Assembly: GCA_022539475.1 (NCBI GenBank)
Contig: VCMS01000019.1
Location: 276,215 to 340,214 of the forward strand
Direction: 5' to 3'
Source: Gracilaria domingensis
Lineage: Eukaryota; Rhodophyta; Florideophyceae; Gracilariales; Gracilariaceae
Length of the DNA: 64,000 bases
Shown here: positions 20,410 to 31,178 of the stretch, piece after piece
Layout: every line of letters begins with the position of its first letter
How positions within the stretch are numbered: position 1 is the stretch's first letter
The notes under the pieces: generated by a model
Databases searched by the model: none
What the model saw: the letters and a program-made list of their open reading frames with translations, nothing else
What the model was told of the DNA's origin: nothing
Program-made: the position numbers and the translations under genes

Positions 20410-21111
20410 ACTCCTCCCGTTCATGAAGGAGAAAAAACGAAGCTAAGGTTGCACGAGGTACAAGGTTAGTCTTGCCTGAAATCACACTTCAGTCTTATGG
20501 TTCGTCTTTTGCCCGCACGTATCAGGGTTTCCTATTTCATATTTCTCTGTTCTTCTCCTGCCCAACTTGTTGCTTCTTCTACCAAGGGTATTCTTCGAAA
20601 TTTCAAGGTCGTGGAAGTAGAACCATTAGGCCGCATGTCGGATGTGACCTGACGCAGTCTGTACTCGTGCTAACACGTAAGTATATCAACACCACCATGG
20701 GAACTTACAACAGCAACCTAAAACAGCGGGTTCTGACCATTCACACATCGGAAGGGATGTACCGCCACCTGCATACCGTTCAATGATAGTGTGGCAAAAG
20801 AATCATCATTCATTATCTTACCGCAAATCAAATCAGTCAAGCTTGGATCATAGTCGGTTGGGCTGTTCATGAAAGTACAAACTCCGCTCAGTATCCTTCA
20901 AAAATCCCGGGACAAGTGGTCGCAAGCTTTTCGTACAACAGTCCAAAAAGGAAACTAGACTCGCTGTCCTCATCGCATCAAAGGCTTTGTGAAGGGTCAG
21001 ACAAGTCTTCTGATAAAACACTCACAACAATGGTGTCACGATATGCACTATTATATGCTGAGAGAAGTAATGAACAAAGGACCCACTAATCGTCGACTGA
21101 TTCTGCCTTTC
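20410..21111. other. intergenic between convergent genes
   Basis: 702 bp downstream of elongin C and of the deaminase. An open frame at 20472-20786 has no recognisable features. No repeat or RNA gene seen. Confidence 0.4.
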
Positions 21112-22481
21112 TCAGTTAAGCGGAATATCTTTGATAATTCTCGTTTTCCAGTAGTCAGCTCGACGTAACACGTCATCCAAGTCCAGAGTGCAATGCAACT
21201 TCTCCCTCAAGATGAAATTACCGGCAACCATAACATCTGTGACATCCTCGCGAGAGGCAGCATAAACAACAGCTGAATGAGGGCAATAAACTGGACTATT
21301 CCCCGCATGGGTTTCCACATCAATGCAAATAAGATCAGCTGATTTTCCAATCTCTAAGCTTCCAGTGATTTCCTCGAGCCCGAAAGCACGTGCGCCGTTT
21401 ATTGTCGCCATGCGGAGAGCCATAGGTGCGGGAACAAGAGTAGGATCACCAGCTACACATTTCGCTAGCAATGCCGCCATTTTCACTTCTGCAAGCATAT
21501 CCAAAGAATTGTTACTGCAGGCTGAGTCAGTCCCTATTGCAACATTTACTCCAGCTTTGATTAGCTTGTGGACGGGGCAAAACCCAGACGCAAGCTTGGC
21601 ATTCGAGGTGGGACAGTGGGCGACATGAACTCCTTTCTCCGCACATAATGCAATTTCACTGTCTGTCAAATGAACCATATGGGCACCGATAAAGTTAGAA
21701 TCTAGAATGCCTTTCCGATTGAAATCTTCTATGGGATGACACATTTCTTCACTGGTATGACATGCAGGATTAGTCCTGTCCAATACTCGACTGGCTGTAC
21801 ACTCATCAATAGTTTCATGCAAATGGGTATGGATAGGAATTCCTTTCTCATTGGAAAGATCCTTTAGTCGTATCCAAGTTTTTGACGATACGGTATAAGG
21901 AGCGTGCGGCGCGTAAGTGAAGTGTATCAAAGGTTGATCTTGAAACGCATTATGACTTCCTCCCCTCGAGTTTCATACTCTTCTGAGTTTGATGCGTACC
22001 CAGATGGGAACTGGAGGAAGACGATTCCAATCACAGCCCGTATGCCAGCTCTGAGGGCGGCCTTCACGCCAGCCGCTGGAAAGAAATACATATCGGAAAA
22101 GCAAGTGACACCACCGCGAATCATTTCCGCCGCGGCTAACAGTGCCCCATCTTCACAAAATTCCTCCTCGCACGCCATTGCTTGTTCTATAGGCCAGACA
22201 GTCTCGTGGAGCCATTTCAAAAGCGGCTGATCATCAGCCCGGCCTCTCATTACGGTCATGCCCGAGTGAGTATGGGCATTAATAAGTCCGGGTAGTATTA
22301 TGCTGTTCGGCCGTTCCACGCGCTCGGTTGGGTTGTACTTTTCATCAGCTTCTTGAGACGGAAGAATGTCCAAAATCTTTCCGTGACTTACAATGACAGA
22401 GTGTTGATATAAAGCGACGTTCTCGTCGGGCGCAATAGGAAGCACCCATTTTGCACGGATTTCTGTATCGACTGGTTTCAT
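21112..22481 (-). CDS. S-adenosylhomocysteine / methylthioadenosine deaminase-type amidohydrolase (one frame break)
   Basis: Metal-dependent amidohydrolase of the MtaD/TrzN-AtzB group, which deaminates adenosine-like substrates such as SAH or MTA. Start at the ATG 22481 (KPVDTEIRAKWVLPI). Metal and active-site landmarks: GLINAHTHSGMTVMRG, then HTHLHET, GAHMVHLTDSEI, VAHCPTSNAKLASG and GTDSACSNNSLDMLAE, followed by a C-terminal beta sandwich (GNSPVYCPHSAVVYA). The protein would be about 455 residues. The N-terminal frame ends near 21927 and the C-terminal frame opens at 21930, related by -1. One extra G in AAGATCAACC (sense) would restore RFKDQPLIHFTYAPH across the break. So it is either a sequence error or a recent single-base loss. 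The family is firm; the exact substrate is not. Confidence 0.85.
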
Positions 22482-23621
22482 TAGAATTATGTTTGTTGAG
22501 AAAATCCCAATACGGGCGACGAAGTAGGACTTTGAAGGAGAACACTGCACCCCTGGAAGGAACCCGAACACGTCGCTGTAGTTGCAAGACGAACCCTCGT
22601 ACCCTTGTATCCGGCTCTAGTGCTACCTGGCAGGTATTCAGGTTTGCTCGTGTGAGGGTAGAAGGCTAGCCTTCTTATTATCCACAAGCAGAGTCGGAGC
22701 GAGCGTATCAATCGGAAGTGTGTGAAGTTAACCTCTACGTGAGAGAGGAATGCATGGGCAACACGTTTTAATGCATCCTTGCCTTGGTGAGTCACCAATG
22801 GTGACTATCTTTTCCAGTTCTGCCAATGACCGCCCTCCATACACACATAACTGTTCACATTTCGTTCAGCCGAGTGACATACGTCATGCCTACAGTACCG
22901 ACGGTACCCGTGGTACAATCTGGCACCGGCGCCACACTCGTATTAGGAGGCTCCCAAGTTGTCCCAACCAACCACACGTACAAGGGAAGGCTACTCCAAT
23001 CATTGGAGGAGGTGAGCTTCAAATGCTGGATCAACAGAACAGGGCATGAAAGCGGTGAGTCATCTCCCACAAGCAACCAGCCGTGGGTATCTAGCTCTCT
23101 TCTGTTTCTGGAATGGTCTTACATCGCTAAGCGATGCCAAGCGATGAGAGACCAAAACAGAATGTAGGAGGACTGCCATATCCGAAGCAAATGGTCTCTT
23201 ATCTTTACAGCATACCCTCTACACGGTACTGTACGTGTAGACTTCTTGAAGACGAAGAGATAGGATTTCTGAAGTGCTTGCAAGTGGCTGCACATACCAA
23301 AGGTACGTACGTATATACGCCTGGGCCGGGGCGGCCTACTTTATGAGTCCATACCGGGCATGTAGCGAAGCTGCCATAATCACTGCTCTTCTTATGATGA
23401 CGCAGAGCACCTGCAGTCCATGGCTCGGCGCTGTCTTCAACAAGGGCCGATCTCGCCACTTGAGCACATGCTCACATCGCTGCGAGCAAACCATTGTTGC
23501 AACTGTCAAACTTGGTGAGATCCACCTCCCATGCACTCGTACGATGGAAACCGACGTTTTTCTTGCGACAGATGATGTTCAGTAGCGTGGACATTTATGT
23601 AGACGATTTGAAAGCTTGCAA
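22482..23621. other. intergenic, no gene recognised
   Basis: 1.14 kb upstream of the deaminase and downstream of TIM9. Open frames on both strands lack any recognisable domain. Contains short inverted words around GGTAC (22895-22915, 23225-23310). The deaminase promoter is expected near 22490-22700. Confidence 0.35.
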
Positions 23622-24044
23622 TCACTTGCTTTGCTGCGCCCTAGCCGCTTCTTCCGCCATTTCTTGTTGATGCTCTTGAAAGCGTTGTGTCGCTCTCTGT
23701 GTAAACTTCAAAAACTTTTGACAGCAACGGACGATGCATGCTTCCTGCAACGTTGTAACAAGAATGTGATACAGTGTAAATGTTAGAAACTCTTTTCAGA
23801 TCAATCAGTACCCGGGGAGAGAGAAGAGAAAACTAACCTCTTTACCATCAAGCTTTCTTGATCGAAAGTTTTCAACGCAATGGCCAAAGCATTTCTGAAC
23901 TAGCTCATTGTACATTCGAAGCGAGTCTGCAACCTGCATCTCTTGCATCATTTCCATGAATCGCATTTGTTCGTGCTGTTGTTGCGCCTGAGAGTTCATA
24001 CCCCCAAGGCCACCAAAACCCCCCATTCCACCAAGGCCGGCCAT
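23622..24044 (-). CDS. TIM9: TIM9-type small mitochondrial import chaperone, two exons
   Basis: Exon 1 is 23838-24044 and exon 2 is 23622-23744. The 93-nt intron (23745-23837) begins GTTAGT and ends TTGCAG, in phase 0. The joined protein has 109 residues. It carries the small-Tim twin CX3C motif: C52-FGH-C56 and C72-IVR-C76, in the context LRMYNELVQKCF and, after the junction, CIVRCCQKFLKFTQRA. Tim9 partners Tim10 in the intermembrane space and escorts carrier proteins to the TIM22 complex. SRKLDGKE followed by EACIVRC fits Tim9 better than Tim10. The first 16 residues are a Gly/Met-rich run (GLGGMGGFGGLGG). Without splicing the frame would run into FLFSLPGY and lose the second motif, so the intron is well supported. 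Confidence 0.88.
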
Positions 24045-24512
24045 TTGGTAGTCACAAAACGCCTCACGCGGATCTTCTCTGCTTGAACCAAGCTAAATGC
24101 GCGTTCCCCGCTGACGAATTTCAAAGACTCGCTCTGAAGTCTGCGTGGTAAACTGTGAAAAATGGGATCAGAAGTGTGAGAGGTTATCGTTTTCCGGATA
24201 AATGTCCATGACGCGGATCTGTTTTCTGGTACCGTGTACCTGCTCGCCGGACACGGGTGGCTGCAGCAGCATTTCTTAATATTTAATTTTAAAAAATGCG
24301 TTAAAGTAACGACACCGGGTAAACAACAAAACGTCTAAACTTCGGAGATCAAGAAACGTCTTTCTCGCTAACCTGCAGGGCCCGCGACGAATCGAGGGCG
24401 CTTGTGATAAGGTCGTCGAAGAAGAGTTTCATTGTTTGAGAACACGCCAGTTGAGAATTTGAAGAAGTTTGCGAATGTAAGCGGCCGGACTCAATCTGGT
24501 CAAGTTCTTCAG
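24045..24512. promoter_or_regulatory. divergent promoter region, TIM9 / HAAO
   Basis: 468 bp between two start codons facing apart. It includes a GC-rich patch (24240-24265) and an A/T run (24276-24300). No specific factor site can be named. Confidence 0.5.
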
Positions 24513-25037
24513 ATGGGTCGGTTCCAAGCCTTTAACCTAAACAAGTGGCTCGATGAGAATCGTGACCTGCTGAAACCCCCTGTCGGGAATAAACTACTGT
24601 GTGATGGAGAATTCAAAGTAATGGTGGTAGCGGGACCTAATGCTCGGACAGACTATCATGTGGAAGAAGGAGAAGAATGGTTTTATCAACTAGAGGGAGA
24701 CATGGTTCTTCGGGTAGTAGACAAGGGAAAGTTCTACGATATTCCGATATCGGCTGGAGATGTTTTCTGTCTCCCTCCTAAAGTCCCTCATTCCCCACAA
24801 CGAAAACCTAATTCTATTGGAATCGTTGTTGAAAGAGAGCGACGTGCAGGTGAAATTGATGTACTTCAATGGTACTGCCAGAATGCTTCGTGTAGAAATC
24901 TGCTTTACAGAAAGGAATTCTTCTGTGCCAATCTGGTTAAGGACTTGCCGCCTATCATTTCCGAATACTATGACGATGAAAAGAAGCGCACTTGTGAGAA
25001 ATGCGGTTTCGTAGAACAACCTCCTAGCGTACCGTAA
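24513..25037 (+). CDS. HAAO: 3-hydroxyanthranilate 3,4-dioxygenase
   Basis: 174 residues from the ATG at 24513. A cupin enzyme of the kynurenine pathway: it opens 3-hydroxyanthranilate to the precursor of quinolinate and so feeds de novo NAD synthesis. The iron site is visible: R45, H49, E55 and H93 in RTDYHVEEGEEWFYQLEGDM and PPKVPHSPQR, with the same H-to-E (6) and H-to-H (44) spacing as bacterial enzymes. The C-terminal rubredoxin-like metal site found in bacteria and fungi is present (WYCQNASCRN and CEKCG). The frame is open upstream to about 24432 without an ATG, so 24513 is the likely start. Intact and typical length. Confidence 0.93.
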   Translation: MGRFQAFNLNKWLDENRDLLKPPVGNKLLCDGEFKVMVVAGPNARTDYHVEEGEEWFYQLEGDMVLRVVDKGKFYDIPISAGDVFCLPPKVPHSPQRKPNSIGIVVERERRAGEIDVLQWYCQNASCRNLLYRKEFFCANLVKDLPPIISEYYDDEKKRTCEKCGFVEQPPSVP

Positions 25038-25786
25038 TATCAGTCCAGCGCTTTGTGTTCCATGCTGCTCCTTGCGGTATAATTGGAGGGCAATGCTGCG
25101 ATTTAACGCCTGCCCCGTCTTCGACGCCCACTGTGTGGAGTACATTCGTGTCTGGAAGGAGCAGGGAAATTTTCATTGATGCGTTGTTTTGCGCATGATG
25201 CTGATAACGGCCTCCGTAGATTTGGGGCGATTTGACTGAATCTATGTCATACTATAGAAAGCATGTGACTACAGAGTTGATGGTACGCCGAAGGATATCG
25301 ATGTGATAGCGATACTGGCCGACATAACCGTTGTACAAATAGGTGTCGTCTTTTGCCCATTAATGCCTGTGGAGAGGAACCAATGTAGTTCTGCTATCAC
25401 ATCTCTCAGCAAACATTCGAGAGACAGAAAGCTGATCTCGAACGAGTCTATGCTTTTGCATTCGTTTCTTGTACCTAGGGACGAAGAAGCTTGGGGATAA
25501 GCTCCTAGAATATATTCCTAATAGAGAACAATGTCCAAAAAAAGCAACAACTGGATAAAACGAACATTTTGTATAACTCGGGTCGATACTATTTATGGGG
25601 CCCAAGCAGGAAGAAGCATAGAAATACAGGTGGAGGTCAAGAAGAGCAGCATGTGAGTCTGACAAAATCGTTATTTGCTTTTCTGTCACATTAAATGCGA
25701 TAAGGATTTCTTTGTCAATGTCGGTTCTAGCATTGTTTTCGACAGGTAATAAGGAAAGTTCCTCAGAATATATATCAATGATATAT
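25038..25786. other. intergenic, no gene recognised
   Basis: Follows HAAO and precedes the MITE. Small open frames here have no recognisable motifs. The last part (25755-25786) is AT-rich, a typical MITE target. Confidence 0.4.
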
Positions 25787-26289
25787 CAGGGGTTGGTTCA
25801 ATCAGATTGCAGCCGATTGCAATCTTCCCTTAAGATCCCAATCCCGATTGCAATTATTGACTTTCGTCACAATCACAATTGCAATTTCAGCTGCGTCCTG
25901 CAATCCGATTGCAATTTTAGCTGCGAGCTGAAACCAAACTGCAATCCGCACAAACAGAGAACATCAAGAAACAATCGGCAACACAGTTTATATAATCAGC
26001 TCATGATAATCACTACCATATGAAGCAGAAAGTCTTCATCAGTATGCTTCAACAGATAAACAGTTTTCTAAACTCAGCGTCCCAAAACCTTTCATTGACC
26101 CTTAAGAACAAAATTGCTTGAACAAGTTGAGGTGTAGTCTTCATACGATTTTGTGACTCGTTCAAACGAGCTTTGATTGCAATTGAATTGCAATCTGGTC
26201 GTTACCGAGCAATCTGATTGCAATCAGACGGTCCAAAAGCAATCATTGATTGCAATTCTTTGATTGCAATCAATTGCAACCAACCCCTG
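25787..26289. mobile_element. hAT-like MITE with ATTGCAAT-rich subterminal repeats
   Basis: The left end reads CAGGGGTTGGTT and the right end is its inverse (AACCAACCCCTG), giving a 503-bp non-coding element. CAGGG ends are typical of hAT elements. Inside both ends, the word GATTGCAATC or its half ATTGCA/TGCAAT recurs many times in both orientations (about 25800-25940 and 26170-26280). Flanking octamers TGATATAT and TAATTAAT match at only 5 of 8 positions, so the target duplication is weak. No coding capacity. Confidence 0.65.
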
Positions 26290-26325
26290 TAATTAATAAT
26301 ATAATATCATACATAACAGAAGTGA

Positions 26326-26480
26326 AAAGTTCTTCTTCTTCTTCTTTAATGCGGACACATCCTCTGAATCCTAGGATGTAGTAAAACTTTCGTTACAGAA
26401 AGTTTTCTCTCGTCAGAAAGGCCAACAATCTATGTGGGTGTTGTCTAATCAAGTCGGGAAGAGTAAGGTTTGGACACTCA
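26326..26480 (-). mobile_element. LINE 3' end remnant 3
   Basis: On the minus strand it reads TTACTCTTCCCGACTTGATT onward, encoding DLIRQHPHRLLAFLTRENFL and a stop, then ACTACATCCTAGGATTCAGA and a terminal (AAG)n at 26330-26346. It is the same family as the copies at 10474 and 11001. The C-terminal peptide frame is intact in this copy. The 5' side is lost. Confidence 0.7.
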
Positions 26481-27432
26481 GCTACTGGTGGGATTAGCTG
26501 AGATGAGTCGACGGATGGATCTCCAACGGAGGCAAACAATGGATGCGGAAGTGAAGAGTTATTTTAGTTGAAGGGATTCTTTGGCGAGGGGAGAAGCCAG
26601 CACTGCTGAGCAGTGCAGTGCAGCAATGGGAATAGTACATAAGCTGTCCTCTGTTTCCCGTCCAATTATTCTACGTACACTTTAGCGTCACTTGATTAGA
26701 ATTGCATGATTGTGGCCGCTCCGGAGACTTCATAAAGCATTAGCCGAACTTTTCGCTCGAGACGTTTTGCTTAGCCCGGCACTTGGGCTCTTCTGACAAG
26801 GCGAATGAGATGAACGAGCATGTTTTTGGCTGTACAGCCATACCCGTAATCGTTCTTTCCGTCTCCAGCAGTCCTACTCGTGCGAGATATAATCAGCAGA
26901 AGCTGACTATCATATTGGATGAGTTTCATTCTGTTCACACATGACCCTGGCAATCTCGCATTCCAATGCAACCAATTCTGTAGTTATGTACCTATTCCTA
27001 CTCAAGCTGTAAGAGCACATACCTCAAGTACTAAAAAAGTCCCATCGCAAGCATAGCAACCCATGGAAGAACAAAACCATACTACAACTGCAAACTTTGC
27101 AGTGCAAAGGTAACGAAAACGGCGTTTTTTGTCGATGATCCTAAGCTTGCTTTTGTTTGTGGTTTCATTTGCAATAACTTGTGGCCCAGTACCGTTCTTA
27201 ATCATTGCAGAAATCTTCCCCTTAGATCCTAAGGCGTCCGAAATCCAACCGTTACATACATGATGTCCAGAGTCTGGACTCCAGAGTCTGGGCAGAGTCT
27301 GGGCAGAGTCTTGACTGCATAGTCGGAAGTCCAGATTCCGTTTCTCGACTCCAAACTTCGGAGCTGTAAATGGCGTCACCCACGTCACTGTTACGGAGTC
27401 GGTTACTACAGTAAACGCCCGGCTGTTGGAGT
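26481..27432. other. intergenic, no gene recognised
   Basis: Downstream of PP2C. Contains a small cluster of the word AGAGTCTGG (27270-27310). Open frames at 26771-26971 and 27002-27463 (-) lack recognisable motifs. Confidence 0.35.
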
Positions 27433-28447
27433 CTAGATGACTATCATGCAGGCGATGGTGCAATCGTCGGCTGGGCCTTCCTGGACTCTGGCCATTCTCT
27501 GCAACCGATTACAAACCTGGCGGGGGTTGACACCAAGACCGCCGGTCGCTTCCAGAACAACTGCCTCGTTGTCCAGGCCGGGCACATCCCAAAGTCCGTC
27601 AGAAGCTACGACGAACGCGTAATCCATTCCCTCCAACTTGAAGCTGTGATACGTCGGATCTGGAATGCATCCGTACTGACGCATGTCGCGGTCTCCAATA
27701 GTTCGGCTGACTCCAATTCCCTTCGCACCAGAAAAAAAAACCCGAAAAACGAACAGAAGATGTTCATCAGAGGTTAGAGAATCGGTGTTGTATTCACAGA
27801 GGACTGGGTTGCGGAAGATCACTTACCTGTGTGGCATATTCATCGACGACATATCCGTCTTGGACCCGCCCGCCGCACAGCTTGATACGCTCAGCTTCAG
27901 CAGGATTGGTAGGCCTGTGCATCGGACTGGCGTAATGTACTCGACGACGGCGTGTCCATTTTGTTCGAGACACGCAATAAACTGCCGAATCCCCAACATT
28001 GGCCACCACAACGTCATCGTTCCTCACAACAACCACCGATCCGGTGGTACCACTACCCGCACTACATGGGGCAGAATTCAACGCCGATATGACCTCGTCG
28101 AAGGCTCGTCTTAAGGTATCTTCCAGTGACATATTCTTCTGGTCATCTGAAATGCGACGGAGGGCATATTGCATGCGTTCGGCTGCCAACGCACTAGCTT
28201 CATGTCCCTTCGAACCATGGCCATCGAATACACCAATGGCGAACAGACCGCGCACTCCCCGTACTACCGCTCGATTATTGCGCAGCTTGCGGCGTTGACG
28301 CGGCTCATGATCGGGGGAGTTTAACACGAACGAACTGTCTTGATTCGGAATGGCGTCCGCTTGATGCATTCTACCGGTGACAGTTTTCGCGGCGCTTCTT
28401 GCGAAAGGGTTATGCGCGAAAAGCTGTTCAAAGAAGGTGCCAAACAT
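27433..28447 (-). CDS. PP2C-family Ser/Thr protein phosphatase, two exons
   Basis: Exon 1 is 27827-28447 and exon 2 is 27433-27720. The 106-nt intron starts GTAAGT and ends CGAAG, phase 0, giving 302 residues. PPM motifs in order: NQDSSFV, GVFDGHGSKGHEAS (metal-binding DGHG), TTGSVVVVRNDDVVVANVGDSAVY, then across the junction YATQ-GIGVSRTIGDRDMR, VVASDGLWDV (metal-binding Asp) and DDCTIACMIVI at the very end. It removes phosphate from Ser/Thr in a Mg/Mn-dependent reaction. No targeting signal is clear; the first residues (FGTFFEQLFAHNPFARS) are amphipathic. The spliced frame restores the SRTIGD motif exactly, which supports the intron. Which PP2C clade it belongs to cannot be told. Confidence 0.88.
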
Positions 28448-29610
28448 GTTTCCGGAGGTAGTTGACAAGTTAGGCGGAATGGTTTGGCGGTGGCGATGGA
28501 GTGACACACAGTGTCTGTAAGAGGCAAGTGAAGGTAGAAGCTGAAATAGTACCACGCGCGACTTGTATGTGGGCGCGTGTGTGTATCTAGTCTCGAGCTT
28601 TGCGAGGATGAAAAGAAACTCGAGAGGGAAAGAAGTTCCAATTAGCAAAGAACGAAAACTGGGAGCGGGCAACAGGATTGCGGACAGACAACGAAACGGC
28701 GAAGTGGCGAGCGGTTTGAGCGTGTGACGTTTTTTCGAGAGTATCCGAAGCTTGGAAGAAGAATATGAATAAACGGACGCTTGAGAGCTTTTTGAGAAAG
28801 TAGGGTTTAGAACGGCTGCGTTTAACAACGAACGGATGTTTGGGAGCTGACGAACACGACGACGAACACAAGAAATGCGCTAGAGAAGCGACTATTTGAC
28901 GACCGAGGGCGGTGAAGGAGGGGCGGGGGGGAGAGGAGAGGAGAGAAGCAAGCAACGAGAACGAAGAGGGTGCGCTTAAGCAGGGAAGCGCGCACGAGCG
29001 CAATCAGCGCGGAGGAGAGGAGAGGCTCGCCCGCTCCGCCAGCGGCCTACGTAGCAGCGCATCTGAATTGCGCCTGCCCAAAGTGGAAGCGCCCGAAGAG
29101 GGCTCGCGCAGCCACGCGAACGCGCAGCAGACGCCGCGGCGACCGCCTCGACGCGCACGGCGACTCCGCGCGCGGCGCAGCGCCGCGGCGCGCGCGCGCG
29201 CGCGCGCGCGGCAGCGGACCGCATTGCTGATGAAGGGAAAGCGCAGCATCCATCAGATTGCGCTGCTCCACGTGACGCGCATCGAAAACAGCCAATCGAT
29301 GCGCGCCGGCCAACAATGTCTGTGCGCGCGCGGCGCGCGCGGCGCGCGCTGCCGCTGGCCGCTGCCGCGTTGCCACTCAATCCACAGCGCCCCGAAACGC
29401 GCCCGCGGCGCGTTGCCATTGGAGGGCCGGCGCGCAAAACGATTGATGTGCGTGTCAACAACCTCCCCCGCACGCTGCAACTTCCATTCATATGTACTCC
29501 GCATCCATCCCTTCTGCGCCTACCTCCTACCGCCGTCATTGCCCGCCGCGGCCACGCATCCCGCCCGCCCCGTCCCTTTCCGTCGCCTCTCCCCGACGCC
29601 CGTGGAAAGC
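28448..29610. promoter_or_regulatory. divergent spacer with CpG-dense core
   Basis: 1.16 kb between the PP2C and J-protein starts. From about 28,900 to 29,500 it is very GC- and CpG-rich, including an almost pure GC alternation at 29,193-29,210 and further GCGCGC runs at 29,320-29,350. Long open frames here on both strands are a by-product of composition. It is probably a shared promoter region. The GC block differs sharply from the neighbouring genes. Confidence 0.55.
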
Positions 29611-30186
29611 ATGGCCAGGCTTCATTCACGCGTCGTCAAAATCTTGCTATTGCTTGTAGCAACGGCGTTGCATTCGGCATACGCTGGTCGTGACTACTAC
29701 GACCTTCTGGGCGTTCCGCGCGACGCGTCCACCAGCGTCATAAAAAAGTCGTACCGACAGCTTGCAAAGATGTATCACCCGGACAAGCATCCGGGAAACA
29801 AGAAGTACGAGAAGAAGTTTAAAGACATATCAACTGCGTACGAGGTGCTATCGGACGAGGAACAGCGTCGTCGATACGATCAGTTTGGCGAAGAAGGGCT
29901 GCAAAACGGCGGCGGCGGAGGAGGTCCTGGGGGACGCGGTGGCCACCAGTTCCATCGCGCTTCCTTTGGTGGCGGTTTTGCTGAATTTGATCCCAACATG
30001 TTTGCGGACATGTTTGGCGGCGCCTTTGGAGGCGGTGGTGGTGGCGGTGGTTTCGGGTTCAATACCAACTCGCGTCGTCACCGATATCGACAACAACAAC
30101 AACATCACCACCCGCGCCGCATCTGTTTTCAAAACAAGGTGTGCGAGAATAACCGATGTTTTAGCGTTAAGGAATGTACTTCGTAA
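29611..30186 (+). CDS. ER-lumenal J-domain protein (short, DnaJ-like)
   Basis: 191 residues from the ATG at 29611. Signal peptide [18 protein letters not shown], then a J domain directly after cleavage ([23 protein letters not shown] in YHPDKHPG; ending [14 protein letters not shown]). A long Gly/Phe region follows and then a His/Gln-rich stretch and a Cys-containing tail ([17 protein letters not shown]). J proteins stimulate the ATPase of Hsp70, here presumably BiP. It resembles the first part of ER DnaJB11/ERdj3 or SCJ1 types but lacks their C-terminal substrate-binding beta domains. Either a short class C-like protein or a gene whose later exons are missing. No KDEL-type signal. The start was chosen because it puts the signal peptide first. 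Confidence 0.85.
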   Translation: MARLHSRVVKILLLLVATALHSAYAGRDYYDLLGVPRDASTSVIKKSYRQLAKMYHPDKHPGNKKYEKKFKDISTAYEVLSDEEQRRRYDQFGEEGLQNGGGGGGPGGRGGHQFHRASFGGGFAEFDPNMFADMFGGAFGGGGGGGGFGFNTNSRRHRYRQQQQHHHPRRICFQNKVCENNRCFSVKECTS

Positions 30187-31119
30187 CCGTAACCACTGCT
30201 CATTTTTGAAACTCGTGTGACATCATCTTGCCGTCCATGTTGCGAGCTAACTAAAACAACAAAAACAAACCCTGTCGCTGTCGGGTAAACACACATGCAC
30301 CAATTCATCATTGTCGAATCTATCGTCGTCACCAAATGAACAGTACCTCGCGAACGCCAGCAACACTGTTTGGAACGAATGAGAGTCAGTACGAAATCTT
30401 GATGCTATTCGTCGTGTTCCTCGTTTGTAGCAATATCATTCCTTCACACATCCGAGGCTGTGGCTGTGGAGAGGGCTAACGCTGGCCTCGCATAACCATG
30501 AGCGATGGCCGTCACAAGGTAAAGCCATTCTACTGTATCATGCAATCCCAGTCAACTTGTAATAGAAATACATCATCAAGTGCTACAGAAGTCCGTCGTT
30601 TCTGGATTTGCATTTTTTGCCCACTCCTTCGAACTGAGCAAGCCCATGACTAGCTCTGTGATGCTTGTTTAACACAGTGTCCCGCATTTTCGGTTGACTT
30701 ATGCACTAGTTGGTGGAAGCCTTCTTCTCCCTCGACCCCCGTAAATAGAGAACCCAAGTCATATTAATAGAAACTCCAGAAACGATGAATGTCAACCCAG
30801 TTCACAGTACGAACTCTTTTGCATATCCTAACTTTGTCCACTTTTGGCGCTCTGTGTACAGCGGAGTCCCAAATCGTCGCAGACCACTGCGTAACTTTAG
30901 CTTTCGAGTATCAATCCATGTGGAAATCTGAGTGCTTGGTCGCCGACGCCCAGTGCTCGCGCGCGCTGAAGTCTAGTGCGCAAACGCGTTTCACGTTAGA
31001 GCTGCGGCCTTTCTTCATGGCAGACGCAGCTCCAACATCGCGCGCTTCTTGAGCGACGTGTCGTGGTGCGGGCTGCAGCAAAGCTGAGTGTCAAACAACA
31101 TTACAGTGAATAGCAGTAC
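30187..31119. other. intergenic up to the Harbinger element; one small possible secreted ORF
   Basis: No recognised gene. An ATG-started frame at 30789-31052 (87 residues) opens with a leader-like segment (LLHILTLSTFGALCTA) and could encode a small secreted peptide, but nothing else supports it. The right edge carries the target duplication TCA at 31120-31122. Confidence 0.3.
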
Positions 31120-31122
31120 TCA

Positions 31123-31160
31123 GGCCCTGCCTTAACAAGCGTTGACCACGCGTTGTCGTT
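31123..31160 (+). repeat. Harbinger left terminal inverted repeat
   Basis: Begins GGCCCTGCCTTAACAAGCG and continues TTGACCACGCGTTGTCGTT. Preceded by TCA. It pairs with 41823-41860. Confidence 0.85.
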
Positions 31161-31178
31161 GTCGTTGACGAGACTTGT

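Noticed and set aside
28912-29610. Long open frames on both strands upstream of the J-protein, including an in-frame N-terminal extension
   Set aside because: They lie in the CpG-dense block where stops are rare by composition, they are Arg/Ala-rich in all frames, and the signal peptide starts only at 29611.
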